This document shows, piece after piece, positions 1 to 7,987 of a stretch of 40,044 nucleotides of DNA (the stretch's first letter is position 1; the number at the start of each line of letters is the position of its first letter). The translations under genes and the position numbers were made by a program. The DNA is taken from the NCBI RefSeq assembly GCF_004212215.1, contig NZ_QVFV01000002.1, positions 1,277,326-1,317,369 on the forward strand, given 5' to 3'. The DNA comes from Leptolyngbya iicbica LK (lineage in GTDB: Bacteria; Cyanobacteriota; Cyanobacteriia; Phormidesmidales; Phormidesmidaceae). The notes beneath the pieces are model-generated. The model saw only the letters and a list, made by a program, of their open reading frames with translations, did no database searches and was not told the DNA's origin.

Positions 1-325
1 ATCTACCTCGCTATGATTCGGATTATGGTGCGACGCTTAGCCTAATTTGATACCTCGGATGAATTCTCAAACATCCTCTAAGCATTGAGCTACTACCAAC
101 AAAAGGAACTCCATATTCTGGATCATCTACCCAATATCTGGAAAACTTTGGGCCATTGTAAATTCCACCATTGTGTCCACTCGTTAAAGCTTTCAGTGGT
201 TCTTTGACGACTGATAAATCTTCAAGGATTGCTTTTGCTTCTAGAGCACCTGACATGTAAGGCTTGCTATCGAGCCTTAATCCATCACGATGCAACCATT
301 TACCTGGAATACTCTTAACTTTCAT
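1..325 (-). pseudogene. hsdS: Type I restriction specificity subunit HsdS, N-terminal fragment (broken)
   Basis: The first ~80 residues from the ATG at 325 resemble the start of a type I S subunit: a RLDSKPY motif, then GGIYNGPKFSRYWVDDPEYGVPF, the beginning of the first target-recognition domain, where the protein would help choose the DNA target. After VGSSSML the frame gives 17 unrelated residues and stops at 23. A neighbouring frame gives LEDV, stop, EFIRGIKLG, stop, so the break looks like a frameshift plus nonsense changes, or a deletion junction. Normal S subunits have about 400 residues; anything further lies left of the window. The gene starts 7 bp after the hsdM stop, the usual M-S operon order. 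Assignment to HsdS is likely; whether the rest survives outside the window cannot be seen. Confidence 0.6.
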
Positions 326-332
326 ATGAAGA

Positions 333-2462
333 TCAGACTATTACTTGTCTTCTGGGTAAACCCGGTTCGGGGTTCTGAACACGAAATTCACGATAGGCAT
401 CAGCGATTTTGGGCAGGTCATCATCGACAATTTTTTGTTTACGACTGAGGGTTCGCTTCACCTTTTCCCCACTGAGACGAATCGTTTCCGTTTCGATTAC
501 CGTTTCCACCAATTCTTCACCATCCGGGCTGCGCTTATAAAGCGTATTGCCCCGTCGGTCAAAGCCAACCTTTTCAGCCACCGCCATAAACACCGGATAC
601 TCCGTTACCTGGCCCAGGGCTTCAGCCTTCATCTCCTGATCTGTCTTCTTCTTCAAAAACAGCAGACTGGTGAGAATGTTCACATTCGCCTCAACGATAA
701 ACACCTCCACCGGCAGGTCTACACTGGCCAGCACCCAGCAGTGTTTGAGAATCCAGCTACGAATGTACTCATCCCCCGGATTGCCCAAAATGCCATCGGG
801 CAACACAATGCCCATGCGTCCCCCCGGTCTCAGCCAATCAATACTCCGCTGAATAAACAGAATCTCCGGAGCCACCGCCGTCTGGTAGCCATCCCCCCGA
901 ATAAACGAGCCATCTTCCTGACGTTTCCCCCACTTGGCCGCCAAGTCGTAATTATTCAGCACCATCGGATCGCTAATGGGAATATCTGACCCAAACGGTG
1001 GATTCGTCATCAGCACATCAATCGACCCCAGCGGAATCGCCTCCTTCGCCGGGTCATTGCCATCTAGATGCCCCTTCGGAAACGCCAACGAATCCATATG
1101 AAAGACATCCCCCTCGGCATTGGCAGACATCATCAGGTTCATCTTCGAGGTCTTCACCAGCGCCGGGTCAAAGTCTGCCCCAAACAGGTTCGTCTCCACG
1201 TACTCTTTGATTTCCTGCTTCAGCGACAAAAACTCCGCCGTAGACTCATCCGCCGGGTCAATGCCCAGCTCCTTTTGGCGCTGCTTCAGCAGATGGTTCA
1301 CCGTGCTAATCAAGAACCCACCCGTACCGCAGGCCGGGTCTAACACCCGCTCATGGGGCTGCGGATCCAGCATATCCACCATCAGCTTGATGGCTCCCCG
1401 TGGGGTGAAATACTGGCCGCGATCGCCCCGCAAGTTATCGCCCACAATTTCTTGGTAGGCCGCTCCCTTCGCGTCAATGTCCGTGCGGTTAAAGTCATAC
1501 TTCGCCAGTTCCGACACCATAAACGCCAAGGCGCGATCCGACAGCTCAATCTGCTCATTCCCCTGGAAGATGCCTGCCTGTTGTTGTTTATCGTCATCAG
1601 ACGTTTTTCCTGACGAGTCTTTGTCAAGCGGCTTAGGTCCGTATTGCTTCTTCACTTCTTCAAAGAGGGGTTCAATGCGAGCACGAATCGCCTTCCGACC
1701 TTCAGCCTCAAACTGCTCCGTTGCCCCCGCCCAGAAGCGTGGCTCATGGCCGTTACGGTTCCGCTCATCGTGCATCTTGGCAAAAATCAGATACAGGAAC
1801 TGCCGAAAGGCCACATCCTTCGACATTCCCTCATTCCCGTGAATGAAGTTGTGACAGCGCCGAAACGTCACCCGCAGCAGTTCCGGGTCCGCCTTCCGCA
1901 TCCGTGCAATAGAAGCCACATCGCGGGTGCCCAGGGTCTCATCCCCCATGGGCCAGTCCCCCACGGCCTTGAACTTCACATCAAATGTGGTGATTTTCTT
2001 ATGTAAAAAGAAGAACTCCAGGCCGTTCGTCCACAGCCCCCACTCGCAGGTTTCCCCCGCCTCTGCCATAAAGTCTTCGAGCACCTGCAGGTCTTTCTTG
2101 GCCTGGTCGTGCGATCTCATCTTGGTAATGCCCCGTCCGGTAGGCTCTTTCTCGCACACCACTACCCGCCGCACGTTCTCTAGCTCATGGGGCTAACCAT
2201 GGCGAAAGATCGCAATGCTGACTTTCTTATTGCGGCCCCCAATGGGAATCTTGAAGTCTGGCTCCATGTCTTCCACATTGATGCCGTACTCATGGAACAG
2301 CGCCCGCGCAATCCGCTGCCGCACCTGCTCTTTGCTGTTGTCTTTAACAGGCTGGTTGGTGATGTAGTCCAGCAGCTTTCCGTCAGGAATCGCTGTGATG
2401 TCGTTATCTGCTGTATCCCCCTCTGTCGAGTTCACTTGAGTTTCTACTGAACTTTCTGCCAT
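333..2462 (-). pseudogene. hsdM: Type I restriction-modification N6-adenine methyltransferase (HsdM), interrupted by an in-frame amber codon
   Basis: The gene reads as 709 codons from the ATG at 2462, with a TAG at codon 90 (2195-2193). Before the stop lies an HsdR-N-like domain (IPDGKLLDYITNQPVKDNSKEQVRQR..EDMEPDFKIPIGGR); after it the same frame continues as PHELENVRRVVVCEKEPTGRG without any gap. The methylase domain has SAM-binding motif I DPACGTGGF at about residues 375-383 and catalytic motif IV NPPF at about 487-490, both intact, so the C-terminal part would still fold around an adenine-methylase core. A GTG at 2174 could restart translation of a 613-residue product. A single base change from AAG, CAG or GAG would give the TAG. 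With S subunits the family methylates the recognition sequence. No HsdR gene is visible; it may lie to the left or be absent. The N-terminal domain is unusual for a minimal HsdM and resembles methylases fused to an R-type N-terminus. Confidence 0.8.
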
Positions 2463-3042
2463 CAAAGTCAATCCGGTACCACGAGTCAGGACACCTGCCA
2501 TGCTGACCAGCCGTCAGTTCTAGGCTGATCAGGGCAATGTGTGTCTCTATATTGTCCTCACCAACGCAAAATCGTGTCGAACAAAACAAGAACCTTAGTA
2601 ATTTCAGGCTGGGCTGATGAATTGCAGCGTTCTGGAGCGATTTGGAGGTAGAGCTTTCGCTTAGCCCACAAAAAAGCGTGTTCGAGTGATCCAGCCATTT
2701 GCTGCGTAAATGACTGCAATCCAGCCTCAGCAGACCTTTCAGCGCTATCTCAAAAAAAACATTGCCAAAATTTTTACTCAATTTTCTTCACAGGTCGGCG
2801 TAACTCACACAACCTGATCAGAGTGCCGGCAGGCCCATCACAATCCCTCACATCCGCTGAACAACAGGCAAGAGCACCCGTAGGTCAGAAGTAGTACAGA
2901 ATCACTAAGACAGTTGTATTCTGAGAGGGGATTACCGTGACCGCGATCGCACTGCCAATCATCGTGGGCTCTGAGAAGTCTTTGGTGCCATAAGGTAATC
3001 AGATCAGGACTCGCTTCAGTGAGCCAGTTTTCGTGATGCTGA
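2463..3042. other. Intergenic region between hsdM and the orphan HTH gene
   Basis: About 580 bases upstream of both divergent genes. I see no convincing gene. A 125-codon minus-strand frame at 2404-2781 overlaps the hsdM start and has no recognisable motif. One HIP1 octamer lies at about 2943. The promoters of both genes must be here, but no clear -35/-10 pair stands out. Confidence 0.5.
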
Positions 3043-3174
3043 TTGGTGAATTGCGCGTTTTATTCGTGTCCCCCCCCACTACATCATCCGTTGAAGCCAA
3101 CAAGAAAAGACGCTATTAATATTTTTATCAAGCTTATTGACTTGAATTCAGAAAATTATTTGATCATCAAATTC

Positions 3175-4107
3175 ATGAAGAAAATCTCACCTTTGAACCC
3201 AGAAAAAATTCGATTGCTTACTATAATCTGCTCTTCTAACTATGTGAAACCCTTTGCCAAGGAAAGGGCTAACATCTATTTAAGGAGCGATAAAGGTCAT
3301 ACTGCACAAGATATCGCTGAGGCCCTAGGCTGCGATAGGAAGAAGGTCTCCAAAGCGATCGATGATTGGAATGATCATGGTTATCTGGCCTTAGGTATTG
3401 ATAAAAGAGGGCAAAGTGAGAATGCTTCTATTCCTCCACGCAAGCTTAAAGACTTAAGTCTGATGCAGTTGGACTTCTGCATTGAAATAGAGCCTGAAGA
3501 AGCCTTAAAAGAAAAGCTACAGAATTGTCGAATAGCCAAACTTAAGTCAGTTGCTTTTCTTTGTTACCGCACAGCATTAGACGCTAGAAGCTTTATGAAT
3601 TTTGAGCGATCCTTCAACAAAGACTTTGACTTTCAAAATCCTTGTTTCAGAAAGGATTTTCGCAGCTTAAAAGTCTCTTTTTTGAAATCCCTCATGAGAA
3701 AAAAAGAAAGTTCAGGATTTATCGAAAATAGATTGAAGCAACTAATTTTAACGATTGAATATCTAAATACGTCGGCAGAAAAATATCGAAAACCACTTGT
3801 CAAAAGCTTTCTGAAAAAGCTTCCTGACGATATCAACGATCTAGTTACTTGGAAGAGTGACGTTCTGGATGCCCATCTTCTTGATCAGATTGCATATGTC
3901 CTTGAACCTGAATTACGGGGATGTTTACGTAAAAATTTCGGGGGTCGAAAGGAACCTGTCATGAATGAAGATTTGATGGACTTTGGGCATTGGGCCATAA
4001 CAAAAATATGGCGTCAGTCAGAAATGGATGCTGATCGTCGGTGGCGCATCCAATCTACGGACATCTATTCTCATTTCTTCCAAGGTATCAAACTCTGGTG
4101 GGACTAG
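3175..4107 (+). CDS. Orphan helix-turn-helix protein of unknown function, AT-rich
   Basis: This product of about 310 residues starts with a homeodomain-like HTH of the type found at the N-terminus of IS630-family transposases: KERANIYLRSDKGHTAQDIAEALGCDRKKVSKAIDDW, about residues 27-63. The remaining ~240 residues are basic and helical with no DDE transposase motif or other domain I recognise. I chose the ATG at 3175 (MKKISPLNPEK) because the HTH follows it closely; the frame stays open upstream to a TTG at 3043, but that extension looks non-coding. Codon use is clearly more AT-rich than in neighbours, suggesting recent transfer. It could be a DNA-binding regulator or an accessory-element protein. 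No HIP1 site occurs in it. Function unknown. Confidence 0.6.
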   Translation: MKKISPLNPEKIRLLTIICSSNYVKPFAKERANIYLRSDKGHTAQDIAEALGCDRKKVSKAIDDWNDHGYLALGIDKRGQSENASIPPRKLKDLSLMQLDFCIEIEPEEALKEKLQNCRIAKLKSVAFLCYRTALDARSFMNFERSFNKDFDFQNPCFRKDFRSLKVSFLKSLMRKKESSGFIENRLKQLILTIEYLNTSAEKYRKPLVKSFLKKLPDDINDLVTWKSDVLDAHLLDQIAYVLEPELRGCLRKNFGGRKEPVMNEDLMDFGHWAITKIWRQSEMDADRRWRIQSTDIYSHFFQGIKLWWD

Positions 4108-4177
4108 ACATCAGTCTGAACGCCACCTTCGTTTTCTTAGCCCACGCTATCAACACGTCCTTTTTACAAAATGTGAT

Positions 4178-4216
4178 AATGTCCGGTTTTTAACGAAAAC
4201 GCAAAAACCGGACATT
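4178..4216. repeat. Perfect 14-bp inverted repeat with 11-nt loop
   Basis: Arms AATGTCCGGTTTTT (4178-4191) and AAAAACCGGACATT (4203-4216) are exact reverse complements around AACGAAAACGC. It lies 70 bp after the orphan HTH gene. It lacks a GC-rich stem followed by a T tract, so it is not a classical terminator; it could be a protein-binding site or a recombination/replication site of the element. Confidence 0.7.
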
Positions 4217-4382
4217 TGAGCGTGGATGAAATCCCGACTGGGTCATCCCTTCAAAAAACAAAACCAGCGAAACTAAAAATCCCTAGTTTTCTGTCCCAAC
4301 CTCAAAACAGGCAAGAAACGCTCCGGCAGAACTTTTCAGGCTATGTTGTGAATGTGTTCGACAGAGGAGTTCTTTTGCACTA

Positions 4383-4558
4383 TGCAGCAGCTAGAGCGGC
4401 GAATAGGCATCAGATTGACGCAAGTGCAATGGCAGCAACTGGTTGACGCTGCTCAAGGCGCGGGCTTTACTCCGTCGACGGTGATTAGATCGTTCGTTGA
4501 GCAACCGGATTTGCTCATGCAGGTGATAGAGCGGATTCAGCTCTCGTCAAAAACATAG
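4383..4558 (+). CDS. Small putative DNA-binding protein
   Basis: A 58-residue product from the ATG at 4383 (MQQLERRIGIRLTQVQWQQL). The pattern of a short basic strand followed by two helices (WQQLVDAAQGAGFTPSTVIRSFVEQ) resembles small ribbon-helix-helix proteins found in plasmids and integrative elements, but no signature is decisive. A longer reading from 4352 adds ten residues. It sits between the 14-bp palindrome and the replication-like gene, so a regulator of element maintenance is a reasonable guess only. Confidence 0.4.
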
Positions 4559-4618
4559 TCGTTTTCTAAAAAATCGCCTTTGGGTTCGACAAACAGCCCA
4601 GAGAACAAATTCAACTAA

Positions 4619-4655
4619 TGCAGCAGGACAGGTGTCCAACTAATTTCCTGCTGCA
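4619..4655. repeat. Inverted repeat upstream of the replication gene
   Basis: TGCAGCAGGA (4619-4628) and TCCTGCTGCA (4646-4655) form a perfect 10-bp inverted repeat. The octamer CAACTAAT occurs twice, at 4612-4619 and 4637-4644, overlapping the repeat at a 25-bp interval. This may be an operator or attenuator for the downstream small ORF and rep-like gene. Confidence 0.5.
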
Positions 4656-4691
4656 AAAAGTAAACGCCCAACAAAGGAGGCTCAATTTGTC

Positions 4692-4778
4692 ATGCGCAAT
4701 TTTCGCCGCTGGCCACCACAAAACAAAACCTGGAGCTTCCACATAGGTTATTTACGAGTCACCCAAGGTGACCTTTAA
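4692..4778 (+). CDS. 28-codon small ORF with a strong Shine-Dalgarno
   Basis: AAAGGAGG at 4673-4680 lies 11 bases before an ATG at 4692 that opens a 28-codon frame ending in TAA at 4776-4778. The peptide starts MRNFRRWPPQNK and is basic and aromatic. It lies in the leader of the replication-like gene, 177 bp upstream of its probable start. It could be a leader peptide that controls rep translation or a small protein of the element. Supported only by the ribosome binding site and position. Confidence 0.35.
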   Translation: MRNFRRWPPQNKTWSFHIGYLRVTQGDL

Positions 4779-4955
4779 CCCTTGGTTTGAAAGGGTTTGG
4801 GGCAAGTGCTCAAATCACACTCGAAATCAACACGAACTCATCACCAATACGGCACCGATACAGACGCTCTCAACTGTTTGCGAGCTTTCCTAGAAAAATG
4901 CCTCTTCCAGGTCAGCAAACCCGAAAGAGGCTTCATTCAATTTCATTCTTCTACT

Positions 4956-6068
4956 ATGACACATCAAATTCTCGGACCCTCTAATACGGGTCAAAAATAC
5001 GAACGAATAAAGGGACCCTACTACGCGATGACGTGGCAGCGAGCCTGCCAAGCCCATCAAGATGGCATTTTGACTACTAGGGGACTCATCTACTGCTACT
5101 TCGTTATCCACCTCTCCCCTGGTTCCGAAGTGCGCGTTGATGTCACCAAACTGTGTTCCTTGCTCAAAGTTCACGAAGCGACCTATTACCGAGCCGTCGG
5201 AGCCCTCAAACAAAAGGGACGATTGAATACCCGGCGGGGGCAAATGATGGTTAGTGTCCCCGAAATCCACCCCCTGTCGGCTCAGTCGCAGTTGCGCGAG
5301 TCCGAGTCGCCATCCTGCGAGTCTGAATCGCCATCCTGCAAGTCCGAGTCGCAATGCTGCGAGTCCAATTTGCAGAGCTGCGAGTCCAACTCGCAATCCT
5401 GCGAAAACGCAAATCAAGGAAACGCCATTAATGACAAGGGCTCTCGCAGTTCTGCGAACGTACCAAAACAAAGAGATCAATTGTTAAAAAACAACAAACA
5501 GTTGGTACCCACCCACCACCCTGTTGGTTGTTTCGGAATTGACAGAGAAGGTATTGGTAGATCTTCCTCAGGAGTGCAAGGGGATCGCCTTGTTTCCCAA
5601 ACCTCTTTGCTGGAAGACCTGATAGCACTAATCCACGTATCCGGGATCCAGGCCAACACAACAATTCAAAAAACGTTGTTGGAGTTGATCAACTCCAACG
5701 ATCCTGCCGCCGCCCGTCAGATTGTGGAAAACGCCCTCAGCGCCCTCCAGGAACAGGAACAAAGGGGCCAGGTTCGCAACCCCGGCGGCTTCCTCAAAAC
5801 TGCCCTCCAGCGCGGCTTCACAGCCAATCAGGCCAAGCGCGATGCTCGTGCACAACGGCAACACCGCCAGCCCCCTCCTGATCCCATTCAAGTCTCCATT
5901 TCTATTGATCAGGCCCTTGCCAATGGTGACCAAGACTTTGCCCTATCCAAATTGCAGACCCTTTGGCATGAAGGCTGGCAAGCCGAAGTGACTGAACTGC
6001 TGAATGTCTTACGTCAGGACTGGCCCTTTGTGATCGCCGAGGAGGGAGTCCAACATGCTTGTAGATAG
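4956..6068 (+). CDS. Replication-initiator-like winged-helix protein with intragenic iterons
   Basis: A 370-residue product from the ATG at 4956 (MTHQILGPSNTGQKYERI). The first ~105 residues look like the winged-helix DNA-binding domain of phage or plasmid initiators (GLIYCYFVIHLSPGS..KLCSLLKVHEATYYRAVGALKQKGRL). Residues ~114-149 form a Ser/Glu/Cys-rich heptad array (ESESPSC and variants) encoded by 21-bp iterons. The C-terminal half has ELINSNDPAAARQIVE and RNPGGFLKTAL, the latter resembling the NPxGWL/NPxGFL motif of DnaD-like or plasmid replication proteins. The layout (N-terminal wHTH, origin repeats in the gene, C-terminal helicase-recruiting part) matches the plan of the lambda O protein. 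It is flanked by the xis/int module. The frame stays open upstream to a TTG at 4797, an unlikely start. Role inferred, not proven. Confidence 0.55.
   Translation: MTHQILGPSNTGQKYERIKGPYYAMTWQRACQAHQDGILTTRGLIYCYFVIHLSPGSEVRVDVTKLCSLLKVHEATYYRAVGALKQKGRLNTRRGQMMVSVPEIHPLSAQSQLRESESPSCESESPSCKSESQCCESNLQSCESNSQSCENANQGNAINDKGSRSSANVPKQRDQLLKNNKQLVPTHHPVGCFGIDREGIGRSSSGVQGDRLVSQTSLLEDLIALIHVSGIQANTTIQKTLLELINSNDPAAARQIVENALSALQEQEQRGQVRNPGGFLKTALQRGFTANQAKRDARAQRQHRQPPPDPIQVSISIDQALANGDQDFALSKLQTLWHEGWQAEVTELLNVLRQDWPFVIAEEGVQHACR
5296..5415 (+). repeat. Array of five 21-bp direct repeats (candidate iterons) inside the rep-like gene
   Basis: Units at 5296-5316, 5317-5337, 5338-5358, 5359-5379 and 5380-5400, with a partial sixth to about 5415. 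Four units begin GCGAGTC, one GCAAGTC; most contain a GTCGC/CTCGC core and end in ATCCT or similar. An AT-rich tract follows at about 5463-5500. Exact 21-bp phasing with tolerated amino-acid changes suggests DNA-level constraint, as expected for initiator binding sites at a replication origin. Confidence 0.65.
5463..5533. other. AT-rich tract and inverted repeat next to the iterons (candidate origin unwinding region)
   Basis: Downstream of the iterons the sequence becomes rich in A runs (5463-5500), then forms an inverted repeat AAACAACAAACAG (5489-5501) with CTGTTGGTTGTTT (5521-5533), one mismatch. Iterons followed by an easily melted segment is the usual arrangement of theta origins. It is still within the coding frame. 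Confidence 0.4.
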
Positions 6069-6230
6069 ATACAGACGACTACATCTCAAAGATTGGAATG
6101 CCTTGGCGAAGCCGCCCCAGTAGGAATGCGAAGAATTCGTCAAAGTATGTCGCTGCCCTGTTGCTGAAATCCTGTAGATGCTCAACCAGGTCAGATAGTC
6201 AGTTTTCCATCCCACCCCAACCCCACAGAC

Positions 6231-6617
6231 ATGGACAACGCACAAATCCTCACCGAAATTCGTGGCCTTCTCGAAGATAGTAGTCGTCAAATGGCTGAGA
6301 TGCGACAAGAGATACTAGCGCTCAGAGAACAAGTCGAAAGCAAGCGACCCGACTGGATCTCCAAGCAGCAAGCTTTAGAACTGTTGGGCGTCAGCGATCG
6401 CACCCTGGAGCGCTACCACAGCGCCGATTACTGCCAGCGCCAAGGCTGGACACCCCTCATCAAAGGCGTCCACAGCACTATCGCCCGCCCCGTCCGCTTC
6501 AACGGTCCACTGCTAGAAGACTGGCTGATCAACCGGTCCAATCATCGGCTTCATCAGAAAGCGATCGCCCGCTGGCAAAACCGCCTCCCCAGCTACCAGA
6601 AACGCAAAGTCAACTAG
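6231..6617 (+). CDS. Excisionase-like HTH protein
   Basis: A 128-residue product. Residues ~5-35 are predicted coiled coil (EIRGLLEDSSRQMAEMRQEI), followed by an HTH of the MerR/excisionase type (WISKQQALELLGVSDRTLERY, about residues 42-62) and a wing-like segment ending in LLEDWLINR. It converges with the integrase gene, with the two coding ends overlapping by 8 bp. Such small HTH proteins beside tyrosine integrases often act as recombination directionality factors that bend att-site DNA; a transcriptional regulator of the element is the alternative. Function is inferred from fold and neighbour. Confidence 0.6.
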   Translation: MDNAQILTEIRGLLEDSSRQMAEMRQEILALREQVESKRPDWISKQQALELLGVSDRTLERYHSADYCQRQGWTPLIKGVHSTIARPVRFNGPLLEDWLINRSNHRLHQKAIARWQNRLPSYQKRKVN

Positions 6618-7752
6618 CAGCATTTAAATCGTCGTCATTCTCTTCTTCGTCATCCCACAGGGGAGGCAACTGCGCTCCCTTTCCCGTCTTGCCTAGGTAG
6701 TTCTTGAATAAAGTTTCCTCTTTGTGGCCGGTCAGTTCCGCAACCTCAACGGGAGGAACCTTCCCATCAATCGCATGAGACACAAACGTATGGCGAGTGT
6801 TGTAAGACTTACGATACTCCACTCTCACTTCCTTCAGCACTGACTTCCAGGCCCGGTTGCGGAAGTTGTGGTCATCAATCGGTCCACCCCGCCGCGATGG
6901 AAACACCAGGTCTTCTGGGTCCGGTTTCAGCTCAGCCCTCAGCGCCTGCAATCCTTTCCGCAGTTTCGGCGTCAGCATAAATTCACGGGCTTGGTTTGTT
7001 TTGGTGCTCTTCCGCTTGCCCCGGCTGTATGTCTCACCAATCCACACGCGCTCGCACTTATCCGACAGATGCTTCCACTTCAGCCCGATTGCCTCCCCTG
7101 TTCGGCATCCCGTCGAGAGCAAAAAGAACACGAAACCGTAGTAGTAGCCATATCGCGCATGGCCGTTAAACCCTTCTAGAATCCGCTTCACCTCATTACG
7201 GCTGAATGGCTTCGGCGGTTGTTTTGGCGGCACCTTTACCTTCACCCCTGCCCACGGATTAGAGCGCACCATTCCGCGATCGCTCCCCCACTTCCAGCAG
7301 GCCCGCATGATCGATAGTCGCTCTGATGCGGTGCGCGGCGCTAGCTGCTCTAACAGCCAATCCCGAAACTCAAAGCAATTGGCTTCGGTGAGCGTCTGCA
7401 CCTGCCGATTCCTAAAGTAACTCTGCAGGTGCTTCAGCAGCCCCTCATACTTCTCCAGAGTGCGCGGATCGGGTACTTCCCGCCGCTTGTACGCCATGAA
7501 CCTCTCAAACAGTTCAACGACCGACAATCCTCCCTGGCCAATCTCGCGATATTTGCCTAGCGTTTCGTCAAATTGCCCTGAGAGCATATCGGCCTCAATA
7601 ATGGCTGCCCGCTGCTGCGCCAATGCGCGGTTCGTCACTGTATCAGGCAGACTTAGGGACATTTCGTAGCGGCGCTTCTGGTATGTCCACCGCAACCGCA
7701 GCCATCCTCTCTGCTCAGAAATGCTGACTTTACCCTTATTTGAGCGTCCCAT
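6610..7752 (-). CDS. int: Tyrosine recombinase (integrase)
   Basis: A 380-residue site-specific recombinase from the ATG at 7752; a TTG at 7794 would add 14 residues. The N-terminal arm-binding segment (KGKVSISEQRGWLRLRWTYQ) is followed by a SAM-like core-binding domain (LFERFMAYKRREVPDPRTLEKYEGLL) and the catalytic domain. Visible catalytic positions are Arg217 (TGCRTGEA), Arg320 in YNTRHTF (the first box residue is Tyr, not His), His343 (ELTGHKEE) and the nucleophile Tyr352 (LFKNYLG). The gene points away from tRNA-Val, whose 3' end is about 160 bp from the integrase start, the classic arrangement for an element inserted in a tRNA gene. It appears intact, so the element may still be excisable if both att sites persist. 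Confidence 0.92.
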   Translation of the reverse strand: MGRSNKGKVSISEQRGWLRLRWTYQKRRYEMSLSLPDTVTNRALAQQRAAIIEADMLSGQFDETLGKYREIGQGGLSVVELFERFMAYKRREVPDPRTLEKYEGLLKHLQSYFRNRQVQTLTEANCFEFRDWLLEQLAPRTASERLSIMRACWKWGSDRGMVRSNPWAGVKVKVPPKQPPKPFSRNEVKRILEGFNGHARYGYYYGFVFFLLSTGCRTGEAIGLKWKHLSDKCERVWIGETYSRGKRKSTKTNQAREFMLTPKLRKGLQALRAELKPDPEDLVFPSRRGGPIDDHNFRNRAWKSVLKEVRVEYRKSYNTRHTFVSHAIDGKVPPVEVAELTGHKEETLFKNYLGKTGKGAQLPPLWDDEEENDDDLNAAS

Positions 7753-7881
7753 TTGGCATATTCTCCCAAATCCCGTCCCCCAATTCTCCCCCAATTCTTG
7801 ACGGATAGTGACGGTAGCATGACGGTTTCAGACATTTTCAAGCTTCTGCAGATCCCCCAAAAGTTCAATCCCAGAAACGAC

Positions 7882-7907
7882 GAAACCCCGCGCAGTGGCG
7901 GGGTTTC
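7882..7907 (-). terminator. Hairpin terminator after tRNA-Val
   Basis: GAAACCCCGC (7882-7891) and GCGGGGTTTC (7898-7907) form a perfect 10-bp stem with a 6-nt loop, 7 bp beyond the tRNA 3' end. It would end tRNA-Val transcription before the integrase. The following T content on the minus strand is modest. Confidence 0.7.
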
Positions 7908-7914
7908 AAGGGAT

Positions 7915-7987
7915 GGACGTAACTGGACTCGAACCAGTGACCCCCACGATGTCAACGTGGTGCTCTAACCAACTGAGCTATACGTCC
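7915..7987 (-). tRNA. tRNA-Val (GAC)
   Basis: 73 nt on the minus strand. Acceptor GGACGTA (5') pairs with TACGTCC (3'), and the D-arm GCTCAGTTGGTTAGAGC is typical. The anticodon stem CCACG/CGTGG encloses TTGACAT, giving anticodon GAC. The T-arm ACTGG-TTCGAGT-CCAGT is perfect. CCA is not encoded. Its 3' end faces the integrase and is the likely attachment site of the element to the left. I found no second copy of the 3' portion within the window. Confidence 0.95.

Noticed and set aside
435-2196. Several plus-strand open frames opposite hsdM
   Set aside because: They are shadows of the methylase frame; none has motifs, and the minus-strand product is clearly recognisable.
2404-2781. 125-codon minus-strand frame overlapping the hsdM start
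   Set aside because: Different frame from hsdM, no motifs, composition unlike a protein.
5296-5415. CRISPR-like array
   Set aside because: The 21-bp units are contiguous with no unique spacers and lie in a coding frame.
4890-5480. 196-codon minus-strand frame rich in GLAALRLGLAG repeats
   Set aside because: The repeats are the complement of the 21-bp iterons in the rep-like gene; no independent support.
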